Source: Cordylochernes scorpioides (taxonomy: Eukaryota; Arthropoda; Arachnida; Pseudoscorpiones; Chernetidae). From it: 64,000 bases of DNA. Position 1 is the stretch's first letter. Each line of letters begins with the position of its first letter. Location of the stretch: contig CP092863.1 of assembly GCA_030710605.1 (NCBI GenBank), positions 63,836,438 through 63,900,437 of the forward strand, in the 5' to 3' direction. The notes beneath the pieces were generated by a model. The model saw only the letters and a list, made by a program, of their open reading frames with translations. It had not been told where the DNA came from and did not search any database. Shown piece after piece: positions 22,090-32,605 of the stretch. The translations under genes and the position numbers were made by a program.

Positions 22090-22239
22090 TGTTATGATTG
22101 ATCCGGCAACACTGCCGACTCGACTGGTAAACACTCTTAGAGATATAACCATGTTATAATAAATAGATGTTAATAAATAAATACTTAGTTCAGTTGCATT
22201 CTGCGTGATCAAATAGACACAAGAACAACATAAACAACA
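22090..22239 (+). repeat. 3' LTR
   Basis: 150 bp, identical to the 5' LTR, followed by the target duplication GTTAT. Confidence 0.95.
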
Positions 22240-22244
22240 GTTAT

Positions 22245-24100
22245 CATCATCCCTTTTTGATTTGTTTTTGTCTTTTTGGCGGTTCGCAAACAAAGAACAA
22301 AAAGCTGTATCAGACATTATAGAGACAATAAAGATTTTCTGATAATAAGAAAGTACAAAGATGTTGCAGGATCAAAAATACAAAACGTGGAGTCTCTATA
22401 AATAAATTGTCTTGTAAATCAAAGGGGAATAAAATGCACAAATTAAATGTTATTTCTTAAATAATTATATTAGAAGTTTAAAATATACATGATATTTTGG
22501 TATTTCTGATATTAGGTTTTATTTTCACTACAAAAGAGTCATTGTATCTATTTTTCAACAGAAGATATATAGTTTAAATGTAGAAATGGTAAAGTAAATA
22601 TATATTTTGTCATTAGAGTTATACAGAGATTTATATAAAACGCGGCTATCTAATTTAACAAGATGATAGAAGTAAAAATGAAAGATAGGATTTTAAAACT
22701 TTCAATCCAAAATTCAGAATGCGCTTAAATAATATATTCCGATAAAATATTTTACTTGAAAAAGCACTTTTTGAAGAATTTTAAGATCAATTATATTTAT
22801 ATAAAAAAAAAAACAGAAAAATATTTTTCCTATATTAAATTATATATCTTAATACCTTAACATATTCAAATAACTAATAACGAAATCGCAAATTTTATTT
22901 TCAGGTTTTATATTCATAAAAAAAACTATATAAAATACTTTTATAAAATATTACTTTATATTTCAAAGTCTTAATTTTCAAAAGTTGAGATCAAATCAAT
23001 AATAGTATGCATTATTAAAATAGAATGAAAAGTTTTCTAAAATTCGAAAATTATATATAATCTTTAGTTATTATATTAAAATAAAATAGATACATTAACA
23101 GAAACTTTTTCTTTATATTGTGAGCAAAAATTGGTTTGGCCACAGATTAATAAATATATTGATTGAAGTTACGATTCGACGTTTTTATATTTTTTGAGTT
23201 TCGCTTTTTTTTAAAGTCTAAATGTAAAATATAATTCTTATTTAGGTGTTGAGTGTGTAGTAAAACGTTTTAAATGTTTTTAAAAATTTTAGAGAATCCA
23301 CATATTCCATAAGGTATTTATTTATAATTATACTTTATTCAAAAATACAACACTGTATTATAGACGTAGGACTGTCAAAACACCCTTATGGTTCCCACAT
23401 AACGCTTTTTATTGTTGTTCATGTATATACTATCGTCTGGTTAAAATATTTGTATATGCACTGCGGATACTGCAATGGCGCCTTTGAGCATCCACGACGC
23501 CAAAATAACATCCACAGAATAAATATGCGTGCATATTTATACATCCCTTTAATCGTCTCTAGAGTTTACAATGACACGTATAGATTACCAAATAATATTT
23601 TCAATTAAAAATATTTTTATTAACTGATTGATATCACACAACAGATGTTATCCAAAATATGTGAAACTGTCAAATATATCGCCAAACTCTAAGGGTAAAT
23701 AAATTATTCAGTATGAAACAAAACTACTTCAAACGTCAAAATTTTAGCAGATTTTGTATGATGAATTAGGAAAATAAATAAGAATATAACTTTTAAACCT
23801 AAATTTAAATTTTCAAATAATTCTACCATTCATATTCACCATTTTATCTTAAGTTTTATATTGTTCTTTTTATCATTTTCTCTTTACTGATAATTTTTCT
23901 ATATAATCAATCAACATAGAGCAGAAACTTTAAAAAATCACAGTTTCTTAACATGACTAGTTGACCATGCAATTAAACAGGGATACACACCACATTTTGA
24001 CATTGTAAAGATAATCAAAAGTTGAAAGTTGGGCAATGTTGATCCAATTCAATCTTCCCATATATAACCAACTTTTCAAATTTAAAAAAAAGAAAAATGA
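22245..24100. other. AT-rich intergenic sequence
   Basis: Very AT-rich with long A and T runs and no open frame worth noting. A less AT-rich patch at about 23380-23530 gave no recognisable gene or RNA. Confidence 0.5.
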
Positions 24101-24109
24101 AGTCGTTGA

Positions 24110-24260
24110 AGCATGCATGTTTCTTTTACACATATAAAACTAACTTCTACTGTCCTTACTGCAATGAAAAAGTATTGGAGGGCTTGGTTCATCTATGGTA
24201 AACCCTCCCAGCAGTTTCACCAATTTAATCTACCAGACCGCTTCTCATAGAGCTCTAATA
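24110..24260 (-). repeat. MITE fragment (CTGATGAGCC family)
   Basis: Minus-strand reading gives AAATTGGTGAAACTGCTGGG, then ATAGATGAACCAAGCCCTCC. The CTGATGA core is lost, but TTGGT and ACCAA still pair, both changed relative to TTGGC/GCCAA in other copies. Confidence 0.7.
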
Positions 24261-24352
24261 CTGTATTGGATCATTCTGCTTATATATGCTACACTGAAAG
24301 GTGAAATTTTAGGAATGGTATTCAAGCAAACTATGGACATAACAGCCTAAAT

Positions 24353-25010
24353 ACAAGGTAATAAGACCAAATCCAAATAAATAAATAGTCTGTGTGACAT
24401 TTTGGGAACATCATTATTACCATCATCAAACATGATGGTAACAATGCTGTTACCGAAACATCACACACTAATTACTTATTTGGTCTTATTACCTTGTACA
24501 TGAGCACTAATGGTCTGGAATAAATCTTATGAGAGGTCATTAACAGAATAAAAGATGCAAAATAAAACTGGGTTTCTAATTATGAAAATATCAAAGAGAT
24601 TTTTATTCTATGGAAACAATAACGATAAATCACAATTTGGATTATAGATTATAATACAAGAAAATAAGACCTAATAATTTATTAGTGTGTGACGTTTCGG
24701 CAACAGCTTTGTCTGATGATGGTGACAATGCTGTTGTCGAAAGGTCACACACTAATAAATTATTTGGATTAGGTCTTATTTTCTTGTTCTACAGAAACAA
24801 ATTCATAAACCTAATCAAAACACACAAGGTAATAAGACCAAATCCAAATAAATAAATAGTGTATGACGTTTCGGTAACAGCGTTGTTACCATCTTCAGAC
24901 AAAAGTACTGGATGTACCATGTCGTACATGTACATCACACACTATTTATTTATTTGGATTTGGTCTTATTACCTTGTGTTTATAATCTATAATCCAAATC
25001 GTGCCTTATC
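24353..25010. repeat. Cluster of three snapback repeats (ACAAGGTAATAAGACC family)
   Basis: Copies at 24353-24497, 24656-24787 and 24823-25010. Each is an inverted repeat: ACAAGGTAATAAGACC or ACAAGAAAATAAGACC, AATCCAAATAA, AGTGTGTGACGTTTCGG, then the complement. Near the middle sits GTCTGATGATGG or its relatives. The last copy carries the 3' tail TATAATCTATAATCCAAAT ending GCCTTATC. Confidence 0.85.
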
Positions 25011-25353
25011 TAATCAAAAAATATATTTCTCTAAAAAATAGACACTTCAGCCAGTTAAAGTTTTATTTACTCAACATTTCAACAGAATTCTTTGGTCTTC
25101 TTCAGTAGAAATAAAAATAAAGTATTTGGCGTTAAAATTTATTCTGAGGTTGCAAGGGCGTTCTCACATGATTTTTCAAATTAAGAAATATAAATGCCGG
25201 CCAGGCAACCTTTATCTTCAAGATAATATGTTGTTGAAATTTGATTTAAGAGAAATTATTATTGTTGGTTGATTATTTGATAGGTTGAAAGTGGGGACAT
25301 GAAAACCTGGTTGAATTAACAAGGTTATACAGTATTAGCAACCATGATCATCA

Positions 25354-25425
25354 TGCCTTGTGGTGGTGCTTATCTCCATGGTTAAACCAATTCCTGAAGT
25401 CCACTCCTCTCCAATTTTTTTCTTC
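25354..25425 (+). repeat. Dispersed repeat unit, partial copy
   Basis: GGTGGTGCTTATCTCCATGG through CCTGAAGTCCACTCCTCTCC matches 49041-49155 and 50520-50650. The minus-strand frame (WTSGIGLTMEI in those copies) is only partly kept here. Confidence 0.65.
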
Positions 25426-25427
25426 CC

Positions 25428-25615
25428 CAAGACCTGTTAACTGCCTCAAAGTGGCGGGGGGTGACCCTGACAGGTGATGGAAAGGTGAAGTATGTCTGGA
25501 GTTCTGAACTCCTGGTACCCAAGACCTGTTAACTGCCTCAAAGTGGCGGGGGGTGACCCTGACAGGTGATGGAAAGGTGAAGTATGTCTGGAGTTCTGAA
25601 CTCCTGGTACCCAAG
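25428..25615 (-). repeat. 92-bp direct repeat, two copies
   Basis: Units begin AAGACCTGTTAACTGCC near 25428 and 25520 and are essentially identical. On the minus strand both read RHTSPFHHLSGSPPATLRQL, but the frame is not supported by anything else. Confidence 0.8.
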
Positions 25616-25818
25616 ACATGAAGGCTGTCCCACTATGTCCAGCTAACATTCCTACCTACATCAGATGTCCCATCAACAGACATCTAAATACTCCAATGAA
25701 TTCTGCTCCTCTCTCTAATGCTGCACCATCCGTCGCGCAGAATAAAAAGGGATGCGTTTAGGACTTAGGCAGAGGGTCCTGTTCGAAAAGTAAATACAGT
25801 CTCCATATTTCCATATTA

Positions 25819-26114
25819 GGGGGTCGGTGGAAGGATGGTCTAAACCATTGGTTTTCTATCACTACGACCCGGGTTCGATTCCCGCATTGGCACTTTTTTT
25901 CTGATTAAAAAAAAATGCTCCAATGGCCCCCGATTCTTGCAAAAATCCAACCCCACCAGGGGTAAGTAACCAAACAGGGCTCCGGCACATTTGTAAATGC
26001 AAAAGTCGAACTGCTTTTCATATGTGTAGATATGTGGTGCACTTACAGTAAAAGCAGTCGCCTATTTCTACCCACCATGATTATCATGGCCTGTACCACA
26101 TGTACTAGGGATAA
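25819..26114 (+). repeat. tRNA-headed SINE
   Basis: Head with GGTCTAAACCATTGG and a B-box GGGTTCGATTCCC, then a body with CCCCGATTCTTGCAAAA, AAGTCGAACTGCTTTTC, ATGTGGTGCACTTACAG and an end TGTACTAGGGATAA. At least seven copies in the window: 34462-34768, 42889-43190, 45557-45730, 48285-48449, 48642-48783, 53761-54052 and 59090-59203. The tRNA-like head supplies an internal Pol III promoter. Confidence 0.85.
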
Positions 26115-26439
26115 GCAAAAAAAAAGAAGACAGTATTGTTGCTTTATGTCAGCATTGATTTTGTTATACTTTAATCTGAGATCAAGAGAGTTGAATACCT
26201 TGAGTGTATTGTATAAATTTCTTGTATTTTGATAAGGAAGGAAGAGGAAATATCAATGATATTTATAGATATGCTTTTAATTATATCTAAAAAAAAGTGG
26301 GTTTTTTCCACTTTTAATTCTAAAAATAATTATTTGTGTTTCTCAGAAAACTATCTTCTTCTTATCTGCTATCTTGTTTACACACTTGATAACAGTAACT
26401 ATATTTAAAACATGCTATGGTAAAATTTCTCATTTAGTA
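26115..26439. other. AT-rich intergenic sequence
   Basis: Nothing recognised. Confidence 0.4.
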
Positions 26440-26520
26440 CTTTTGTCTGTAGATGGTAACAACGCTGAAACGTCACACACTATTTATTTATTTGGATTTG
26501 GTCTTATTACCTTGTGTTTC
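26440..26520 (+). repeat. Snapback repeat, half copy
   Basis: TTTTGTCTGTAGATGGTAAC through GAAACGTCACACAC to GGTCTTATTACCTTGTG; the opposite arm is missing. Confidence 0.75.
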
Positions 26521-26857
26521 TTGTATTTTGTCTTGGAGTTCATGCTGCAATTCATTATAGTGTGGAATAATATTTTTTTTTCTAAAACCTTTGTAAAGAA
26601 TTTCTCCTCTTTGATTATCCTCATTAGATCCCAACAATTGGCTCTTGCCATTGAAGTCACCAAGAATGATGGGTACAAAGAGCTGCTGTTGATGGTTGGC
26701 TATCCACCACATGACAGTCAGACTTTGTCTCCCTTTGAAAAATAAGAAAATTTTCAAATATTTTGAGAGATTCCTCTCTCTCTCTTATCAGTTTTTTCAA
26801 CTTTGGATAAAACAAGCTGCTAAAAAGAAACTGTCCCTTGAAATATTTCTTTAAATT

Positions 26858-27114
26858 CCAAGAAAATAAGACCTAATCCAAATAATTTATTAGTGTGTGA
26901 CGTTTCGGCAACAGCATTGTCACCATCATCAGACAAAAGAATAAATGAGAATTCTTTGAATTACATTTTAAATACAAGGTAATAAGACTAAATCTAAATA
27001 AATAGTGTGTGATGGTAACAGTGGCATTACTGAAATGTCACACACTATTTATTTATTTGAATTTGACCTTTATTACCTTTTGTTTATAATCTATAATCCA
27101 AATTGTGCCTTATC
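26858..27114. repeat. Snapback repeat, compound copy
   Basis: Begins CAAGAAAATAAGACCTAATC, includes the arm with ACGTTTCGGCAACAGC, a second arm pair from 26977, and the full tail TATAATCTATAATCCAAAT with GCCTTATC at 27114. Two elements appear fused. Confidence 0.75.
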
Positions 27115-27204
27115 ATAAATTTCATTTTATTTATTCTCCCATATCCAGGTACATTTTTTGTTGTTATCTTTATTACAAGAGTGATTTTGAAATAAAGGTC
27201 TTCT

Positions 27205-27552
27205 TCTTTCTTATCTCCACTCAATCATATTAGGGTATCAAGCGCTTGTTAAGCTTGAGACTTGGCAACTATCATGATTGGGTGAAGTAGAATGCGTCTG
27301 CCTTTGTCATTAAGACTGGGAGCACTACTCAGTGGCAGGCCGACTTTGCTCCAAAAGAAATGGCCGCCTCTGACATGAGGAACTTACACCATGTGCAGCC
27401 ACACCTAACATGGAGTACAAACGATGCTCATCCTGTATCCCTGGATTAGGAGCCCTTACAGGGTACTATCAGCCGGGCCAGCTGAGCCCAGGTTTTTTAG
27501 TGAGCTTGTTACTGCTCCCCCTCCTCCTTTTACATCCGGGCTTGGGACCGGC
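27205..27552 (+). repeat. SINE-like repeat (TCCGCC ... AGAAAGAAG family)
   Basis: Shares ATCATATTAGGGTATCAAGC, GGGTGAAGTAGAATGCGTC, CTGACATGAGGAAC and GGGACCGGCAAAGGCGGAG with copies at 28512-28868 (-), 33270-33603 (+) and 55556-55836 (-). In the last, a LINE-derived 3' tail follows, so this is probably a SINE that uses LINE machinery. Confidence 0.75.
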
Positions 27553-27569
27553 AAAGGCGGAGTTGAAAT

Positions 27570-27642
27570 AAAGGTAATTAGATCGAATCCAAATAAATGA
27601 ATAGTGCGTGACATTTCTGTAACATCGCTGTTATGTCATACA
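27570..27642 (+). repeat. Snapback repeat, half copy
   Basis: AAGGTAATTAGATCG, AATCCAAATAAATGAATAG and GTGCGTGACATTTC, cut by the Helitron end at 27643. Confidence 0.65.
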
Positions 27643-28344
27643 CTAGACGAATGGCCCGGGCAACGCCCGGGTTTTACCAGAGTGCGTATATATTTTAAAA
27701 ACGTTTTAATTCAAATACTATTCGTTGCAATTATAAATTGGCGCCATGGATATCACTCTTGTGAAACGTCCCGTTCCAAACTGTGTGTTTTTAAAATGTT
27801 TTAATTAAAATACTATTCGTTACAATTATAAATTGGCGCCGTGGATGTCTCTCTTGTGAAACGTCCCGCCCCAAACTGTGTGTGTCTTGAAAATATAAAA
27901 ATAAAAATGTGAATTTTCATAAAGATTTCATTTTTTCTTTTTTTTTTGCATTTCACCTACTAAATCGATAGAGATAATTACATTTGCAACGTGAACTTAG
28001 GTATATTGACTAAATAGAAAACTGCATAGTAATAAAGATCATTTTTTAAAGGTACCATATCGTTTTTTTTTTAAAATAAAATCGAAACAAAAATTAACGA
28101 TAAATAACGATAATTGCCTTAAAAAGAAATTGCCTTAAAAAAAATAAACATTCGCAGTGATTTTGTCTTGCATTCGTTTATACAATTATTATATACGAAT
28201 GACCCGGGCAACGCCCGGGTTTTACCCGATTAAATGCTTTTATTCAAATACTATTCATTACAATTAGAAATTGGCGCCGTGGATGTCATTCTTGTATAAT
28301 ATATAAATGAGTTTTAAAATTGTAAAAAAAAAAAAAAAAAAAAA
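27643..28344 (-). mobile_element. Helitron 3' ends, two in series
   Basis: CTAG at 27643-27646 is followed by the hairpin CCCGGGCAACGCCCGGG, which in minus sense is a Helitron 3' terminus. A second hairpin of the same kind begins near 28200. Both are followed by ATTCAAATACTATTCGTTAC and AAATTGGCGCC, also found in the Helitron at 38014. The 5' (TC) ends were not located, so the outer limits are approximate. Confidence 0.65.
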
Positions 28345-28415
28345 TGCATCGGCCGGGAATTGAACCCGGGCCGCCCGCGTGGCAGGCGAGCATTCTACCA
28401 CTGAACCACCGATGG
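28345..28415 (-). tRNA. tRNA-Gly (anticodon GCC)
   Basis: Minus-strand 71-nt cloverleaf: A-box TGGTTCAGTGGTAGAATG, anticodon stem CTCGC CTGCCAC GCGGG with GCC in the loop, B-box GGGTTCAATTCCC, acceptor 3' strand CCGATGC plus A. A T-run of more than 20 follows at once, a Pol III terminator. One flaw: base 1 is C facing C72, whereas the usual tRNA-Gly has G1-C72. It sits among Helitron pieces, so it may be a moved or ageing copy. Confidence 0.8.
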
Positions 28416-28511
28416 TTATGAAAAATCCCATCCGTGAGCTTCAAACAGACAGAATAAGGCAAATATATAAGTAGATTATTTATTTAGATTTGGTCTTATT
28501 GTCTTTTATTT

Positions 28512-28868
28512 AAACTCCGCCTCTGCCGGTCCCAAGCCCAGATGAAAAAGGAGGAGGGGGAGCAGTAACAAGCTCACTATAAAACCTGGGCTCAGCTGGC
28601 CCGGCTGATAGTACTCTGTAAGGGCTCCTAATCCAGGGATACAGGATGAGCAGCGTTTGTACTCCATGTTAGGAGCGGCTGTACATGGCGTCTGTTCCTC
28701 ATGTCAGAGGTGGCCATATCTTTTGGAGCTAAGTCGGCCTGCCACTGAGTAGTGCTCCCAGTCTTAATGACAAAGGCAGACGCATTCTACTTCATCCAGT
28801 CATGATGGTTGTCAAGCTTCACAAGCTTGATACCTTAATATGATTAAGTGGAAATAAGAAAGAAGAAG
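28512..28868 (-). repeat. SINE-like repeat (TCCGCC ... AGAAAGAAG family)
   Basis: Reverse orientation of the 27205 copy, closely similar throughout. The two copies face each other across the tRNA and Helitron pieces. Confidence 0.8.
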
Positions 28869-28962
28869 ACTATTTTGACACTCTCTGGTAAGAGGACACC
28901 TCTCTCTAAAGGGCACTTTGGCTCTGTACCTAAGTGTCCTTTACTGAGAGGTTTTACTGTAT
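28869..28962 (-). repeat. pogo-like MITE, half copy
   Basis: GACACTCTCTGGTAAGAGGA through GTGTCCTTTACTGAGAGG to TTTTACTGTA matches one half of the CAGTAGAACCTCC elements. Confidence 0.65.
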
Positions 28963-28974
28963 TGACATTTAAGT

Positions 28975-29579
28975 AGTAGCGTTTTTACCGAAATTTCATA
29001 CACTATTTATATGGATTTAAGTCTTATTACCTTGTTTTTATAATCTACTAGACGAATGACCCGGGCAACGCCCAGGTTTACACTATTAAATGTATTTTAC
29101 ATATGGAAGATGGACGTAGTTCCCGGAGGTCACCCGCGAGGCTTTTTTGGCACTTGGCACAGCTGTGTCACCAACTCTGCACCCGCGCGCCAGGACCGCG
29201 CGCGGTGGGAACTTGAACTGGCCAACCGGCCGGCAGCCGGACGATTACATTTTCTCGGAGGGGGGGGGGCCCCCGGGGGCAGGGAAGTCACGTGCTCGCC
29301 GGCAGCCAATGGGCGCGCCCCGCCGTCAGATCCCCGCGTTCTAGAGGGCGCTGCTCGTGAGCTAAGTAGAATAATTTGAATATATAGTTTTAATAATTGA
29401 TTTATATATATTTTTAAATGCCTATCGTCATCCTCGTTATTTTTTACCTATGTATGGAAATTTTGGTTTGAATTAGTGAACTACTGTGAATTTGTATACC
29501 GGACATACCAACAGACAGACAAACAAATATACAAACATTCATTTTTATATATATAGATAATCCAAATTGTACCTTATAT
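28975..29579 (+). repeat. Snapback repeat interrupted by a Helitron
   Basis: The arm ends GTCTTATTACCTTG and the tail starts TTATAATCTA at 29047; it resumes TAATCCAAATTGTACCTTAT at 29558. The break is filled exactly by the Helitron 29048-29557. Confidence 0.8.
29048..29557 (-). mobile_element. Non-autonomous Helitron with a GC-rich passenger
   Basis: Minus sense: starts TCTATATATATAAAAATG, ends with a CCCGGG hairpin (mismatched in this copy) and TCGTCTAG, inserted between A and T without duplication. The middle (about 29105-29345) is very GC-rich and CpG-rich and includes CACGTG, a CCAAT (GCAGCCAATGGGC) and a GC-box-like GGCGGGGCG on the minus strand. This looks like a captured promoter or CpG island, not like Helitron sequence. 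The small open frames across it are products of base composition. Confidence 0.85.
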
Positions 29580-29599
29580 CAAACGAGTAATTTTATTTT

Positions 29600-29663
29600 T
29601 GTTAGAGAACAGGTCTCTACCTTCAGCCTGGCTCTGACAGCTGCTGTTTGCAGGCTTCCCACC
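29600..29663 (+). other. Probable 5' untranslated or upstream exon part of gene X
   Basis: The frame of gene X remains open upstream of its ATG to a pyrimidine-rich stretch ending TTTTTGTTAG (about 29603), a possible acceptor. A second possible acceptor is TTTGCAG just before the ATG. The exon may therefore start further upstream, and the ATG at 29664 (context CCCACCATGT) could be internal. Confidence 0.4.
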
Positions 29664-31464
29664 ATGTCATCTCTGGAGCTGGAAGACCTCAGCTTGTTCA
29701 ACTTCTGGAAAACCTTTCTTAGAGATAATGGCCCCCTTGACATGGGCAACTTATCCCTGGCTCTCAGACACATGGGGGACCCTCTCTTCAAACATTTCCA
29801 AGCTCGGTACAAGAGACTGAGAAAGTTTTTCACATCCTTTCCTTCTGTCTTTGCCATCGTGAGTAATCAAGTATCCCTGCTGCCCCCGCCAGACTTCAGC
29901 AACATCATGCAGTACACGGTGTACAAGGGCGTCATCATTGAGGTGTGTGACTACGGGGGGATCATCCTGCTCACTGACATGGACCAGAAGGTGATGTTCG
30001 ACAGTGACTCCCTCATCCAGAGTCTCCCCCAGAAGGCTAGCTTTGAGAAGCTGCTCTCCAAGAATGTCACCACCCTGCTGTACAAGAGACTGGAGGCCAC
30101 TGATATCCCCCCCTACACCATGGTGGTGGACATCAGCGAACCTCCCCAGCCCCCTACCAAGATCCCCAACCACCTCAGAAAGCTGACCCCAACCAGCGCC
30201 ATCAAGAATCTAGAGGGGGAGATCAGCTTCGTTTTCAAGAATGACGGTTACATTCTGACTCACGTCAATCTCTTGGCAGTTGCCGCCCACTTCGACAAAT
30301 CTATTGTTTTCCCCCCGCTGTCCAAGAACATTGAGGTGCTCAGCCAGATTCTGAAAAAGAGGGACAGAGTGACCTTCAGCATGGAGGAATTTGAGGATTA
30401 CAAGTACGGCAAGAAGTGGAAGGTGACTGAGATGTACTCGGACAAGATCTTTCTTCTTCATAGGAGGCACCTTAATCTCTCTGGGATCCTCTATGCTTTC
30501 TCAGATCGCTATGGGATCTGCTTGGTGACAAAGAGCGACGGCAACCTCTATGTGCATGTGCTGAACAACATTGTGTTTGATGGCAAGATGGTGGTGGTGG
30601 ATCTGAGAGAGGTGTCATCCCAGAAGATCTGCCTGAATGCCATTGAGACCAGCGGAGTGGCCAGGGCCACTATAGCCTGGCTGAACAAAAGGCTTTGCAG
30701 AGATGAGGCCTTGCATTGCGAGGAAAAATGGCTGCAGCTCTTACATACCTACATCTCTTTTGAATCTGACAAGATATTCCAATCCAGACTCAACAAGCTG
30801 AAGCAATGCATGACATTCAATTCCAAGACTCTTCAGTCTACCGAAGAGGAGGATCCTGTACCTTTTGAAATCCAGGAGACAAGGATTGAGATCAGTCCTA
30901 CTGAGAGTTTGATGGTCCCTGAGATCATGGGTTCCTCCAGTTCTGAGGATGGGGAAACGTCATCCACCCATTCCTCAGAGAACAACCAAGTGGCCACTCA
31001 GGTTGAAAGCCTCTCCCCCACTACCTCCCAGCAGATCCCCAGGGGCGTCATCCTTCCCTATTCCGTTATCATCTACTGCAAGAACCAGAGAGGTACCGTC
31101 CTCGAGGTAAACGACCACTACCTGACCATAGAGTCCACCAACAACCCAGATTTCTCCTTTGACTTCCTAGCCTCCAAAGTCTACATTGACGGCCAAAACG
31201 TTGCCCTTAAGTACGGGCCATTCAGTTTGGCCTGGTTCTTCACGGCTTCAGATCTGGTGTCCTTCAGTGTCATAGCAGCTTTGGATGCCCATGGCAAGAA
31301 GTACTGGAAACCCTGCTTCCTCTGGAAGGGAGTGAAACCTACAGTCAGAGAGGAAGACATTGTGGCTTCTCTTACCATCGACATTCCCCTCACTTTCCCT
31401 CTCAAGATATTCTCTGGAAACATTCCTTACAGCAAGGAAAGGGAAGAAGAGGTTTATAATGAGG
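29664..31464 (+). CDS. Gene X, long first coding exon (uncharacterised, winged-helix and beta-barrel-like repeats)
   Basis: About 600 codons without a stop, with codon use and GC content unlike the AT-rich surroundings. Residues 11-75 (FLRDNGPLDMGNLSLALRH ... LRKFFTSFPSVFAI ... VSLLP) resemble the small winged-helix fold at the N-terminus of LOTUS and Egalitarian/EXD1-type RNA-handling proteins. Four later segments (about 86-160, 182-262, 270-345 and 465-560) share a pattern of a Gly-hydrophobic strand, a second GGI/GIC strand, then VxF and DGxxV, as in OB or cold-shock-like barrels. A Ser/Glu-rich linker lies near 420-460. The exon ends at AATGAGG followed by GTAAGT, a strong donor in phase 1; the frame beyond 31464 is intron. 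The name is not known to me; an RNA-related role is inferred. Confidence 0.8.
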
Positions 31465-31829
31465 GTAAGTACCTATCTCACCTTGCTTCTCATGACACTG
31501 AAGACAGTTTTAGAAATCTTACTTTCTTTCCCTACACTTGGATTACAAATAACAATCACACAATGAAAATACAAATTCCAAATTATGGGTGACATTTTGC
31601 TAACACATTGTTACTGTATGATATATCTGAGTTATTAAGTTTTATTTTTAGGGTTTTGTAAAAATATATATATTTTTTATTAGAGCAACAAATATACAAC
31701 TTACATTTTCAATATGTTAGATTTTCAGGAATTAAAAAAAAAAGAATGTAAACAAGATGATGATAATATTTATACAGAAGATACTTAATATATTATAATC
31801 ATAGAATTTTATGATCAAATATATATATA

Positions 31830-31990
31830 CAGTTAAACCTGTCTATAGCGTCCCCTCTAAATAGCGCCTTCCTCTCTATAGCGCCCTATTTTAAATATGT
31901 AGTACGATGCGATTTACATTAAAAGTGACCTGTCTATAGCACTCTATTTTGGTGAGTCCCAAGAGGGGGTGCTATAGATAGGTTTAACTG
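31830..31990. mobile_element. pogo-like MITE (CAGTTAAACCTG termini)
   Basis: Inverted termini CAGTTAAACCTGTCTATAG, flanked by TA, about 161 bp; a sister of 3178-3354. Confidence 0.8.
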
Positions 31991-32004
31991 TATATAGCAA
32001 TGTG

Positions 32005-32131
32005 AAAAAATAGTGCAAATATGATATTGTACTGGGATAGGGTTCATAAATTAAGACAAGAAAAAAAAATTATCTCCTCATCGTCCAACTTTCAGTTGCA
32101 TGATAAAGAGATGCCTTTTTTTCTTGTCTTA
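32005..32131 (+). repeat. GTACTGGGATAAGG-family fragment
   Basis: AATAGTGCAAATATGATATT, GTACTGGGATAGGGTTCAT, then CAACTTTCAGTTGCATGATA and AGATGCCTTTTTTTC. Internally deleted relative to 9057-9342. Confidence 0.7.
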
Positions 32132-32134
32132 ATA

Positions 32135-32605
32135 TATCTACCATCTTCAGACAAAAAAAATAAATGAGGAAACTGATAGCCTAGCCTAAAACAAAGATGA
32201 TACTGATATCATTTAAGTAAAAACAAAAATAGGAAAAATAAACAAGGTAAAATTTTCTAGGAACCTTAAATTTGTACAAAGTATTTCTTCTCAGTAATTT
32301 TCATAATTCTTGTCTAACTAAACTGGTATCTCAGTACCAACTATTAGAGGCCAATGCTCTGTTTGTTTCCTCATTTAGTTTTTTTGTATAAAGATGGTAA
32401 CAGCGCTGTTACTGAGATGTCACCCATAATTTGAATTCAATTTTTTTTATCCTGATAAGGCACAATTTGGATTATAGATTATAAACACAAGGTAATAAGA
32501 CCAAATCCAAATAAATAAATAGTGTGTGCCTTTTCGGTAACAGCGTTGTTATTGAAACGTCACACACTATTTATTTATTTGGATTTGGTCTTATTACCTT
32601 GTATC
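32135..32605. repeat. Snapback repeats, one old and one young copy
   Basis: Old arms at 32140-32160 and 32385-32430 (ACCATCTTCAGACAAA; AAAGATGGTAACAGCGCTG). A complete short copy at 32454-32605 starts with the tail sequence GATAAGGCACAATTTGG and shows both ACAAGGTAATAAGACC arms with almost no loop. Confidence 0.75.

Larger units (their letters stand above)
17954..22239 (+). mobile_element. Complete Ty3/gypsy LTR retrotransposon
   Basis: A 4286-bp element bounded by two 150-bp LTRs that I read as identical base for base, starting TGTTATGATTGATCC and ending CATAAACAACA, and flanked by the 5-bp target duplication GTTAT (17949-17953 and 22240-22244). It has a primer-binding region, gag with zinc knuckles, protease, RT, RNase H, integrase and a purine tract. 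Identical LTRs mean recent insertion, yet the frame is broken about five times by indels. No envelope gene is seen. Confidence 0.95.

Noticed and set aside
25819..25895. tRNA gene
   Set aside because: It has A and B boxes but no good cloverleaf, and the same head recurs on many SINE copies with the same body.
29056..29379. ORFs rich in Gly, Ala, Arg and Pro
   Set aside because: They are produced by the GC-rich passenger of the Helitron; two frames are open at once and neither has a motif.
31465..31592. Last 42 codons of the gene X open frame
   Set aside because: They lie beyond a strong GTAAGT donor, and the composition turns AT-rich exactly there, so they are intron.
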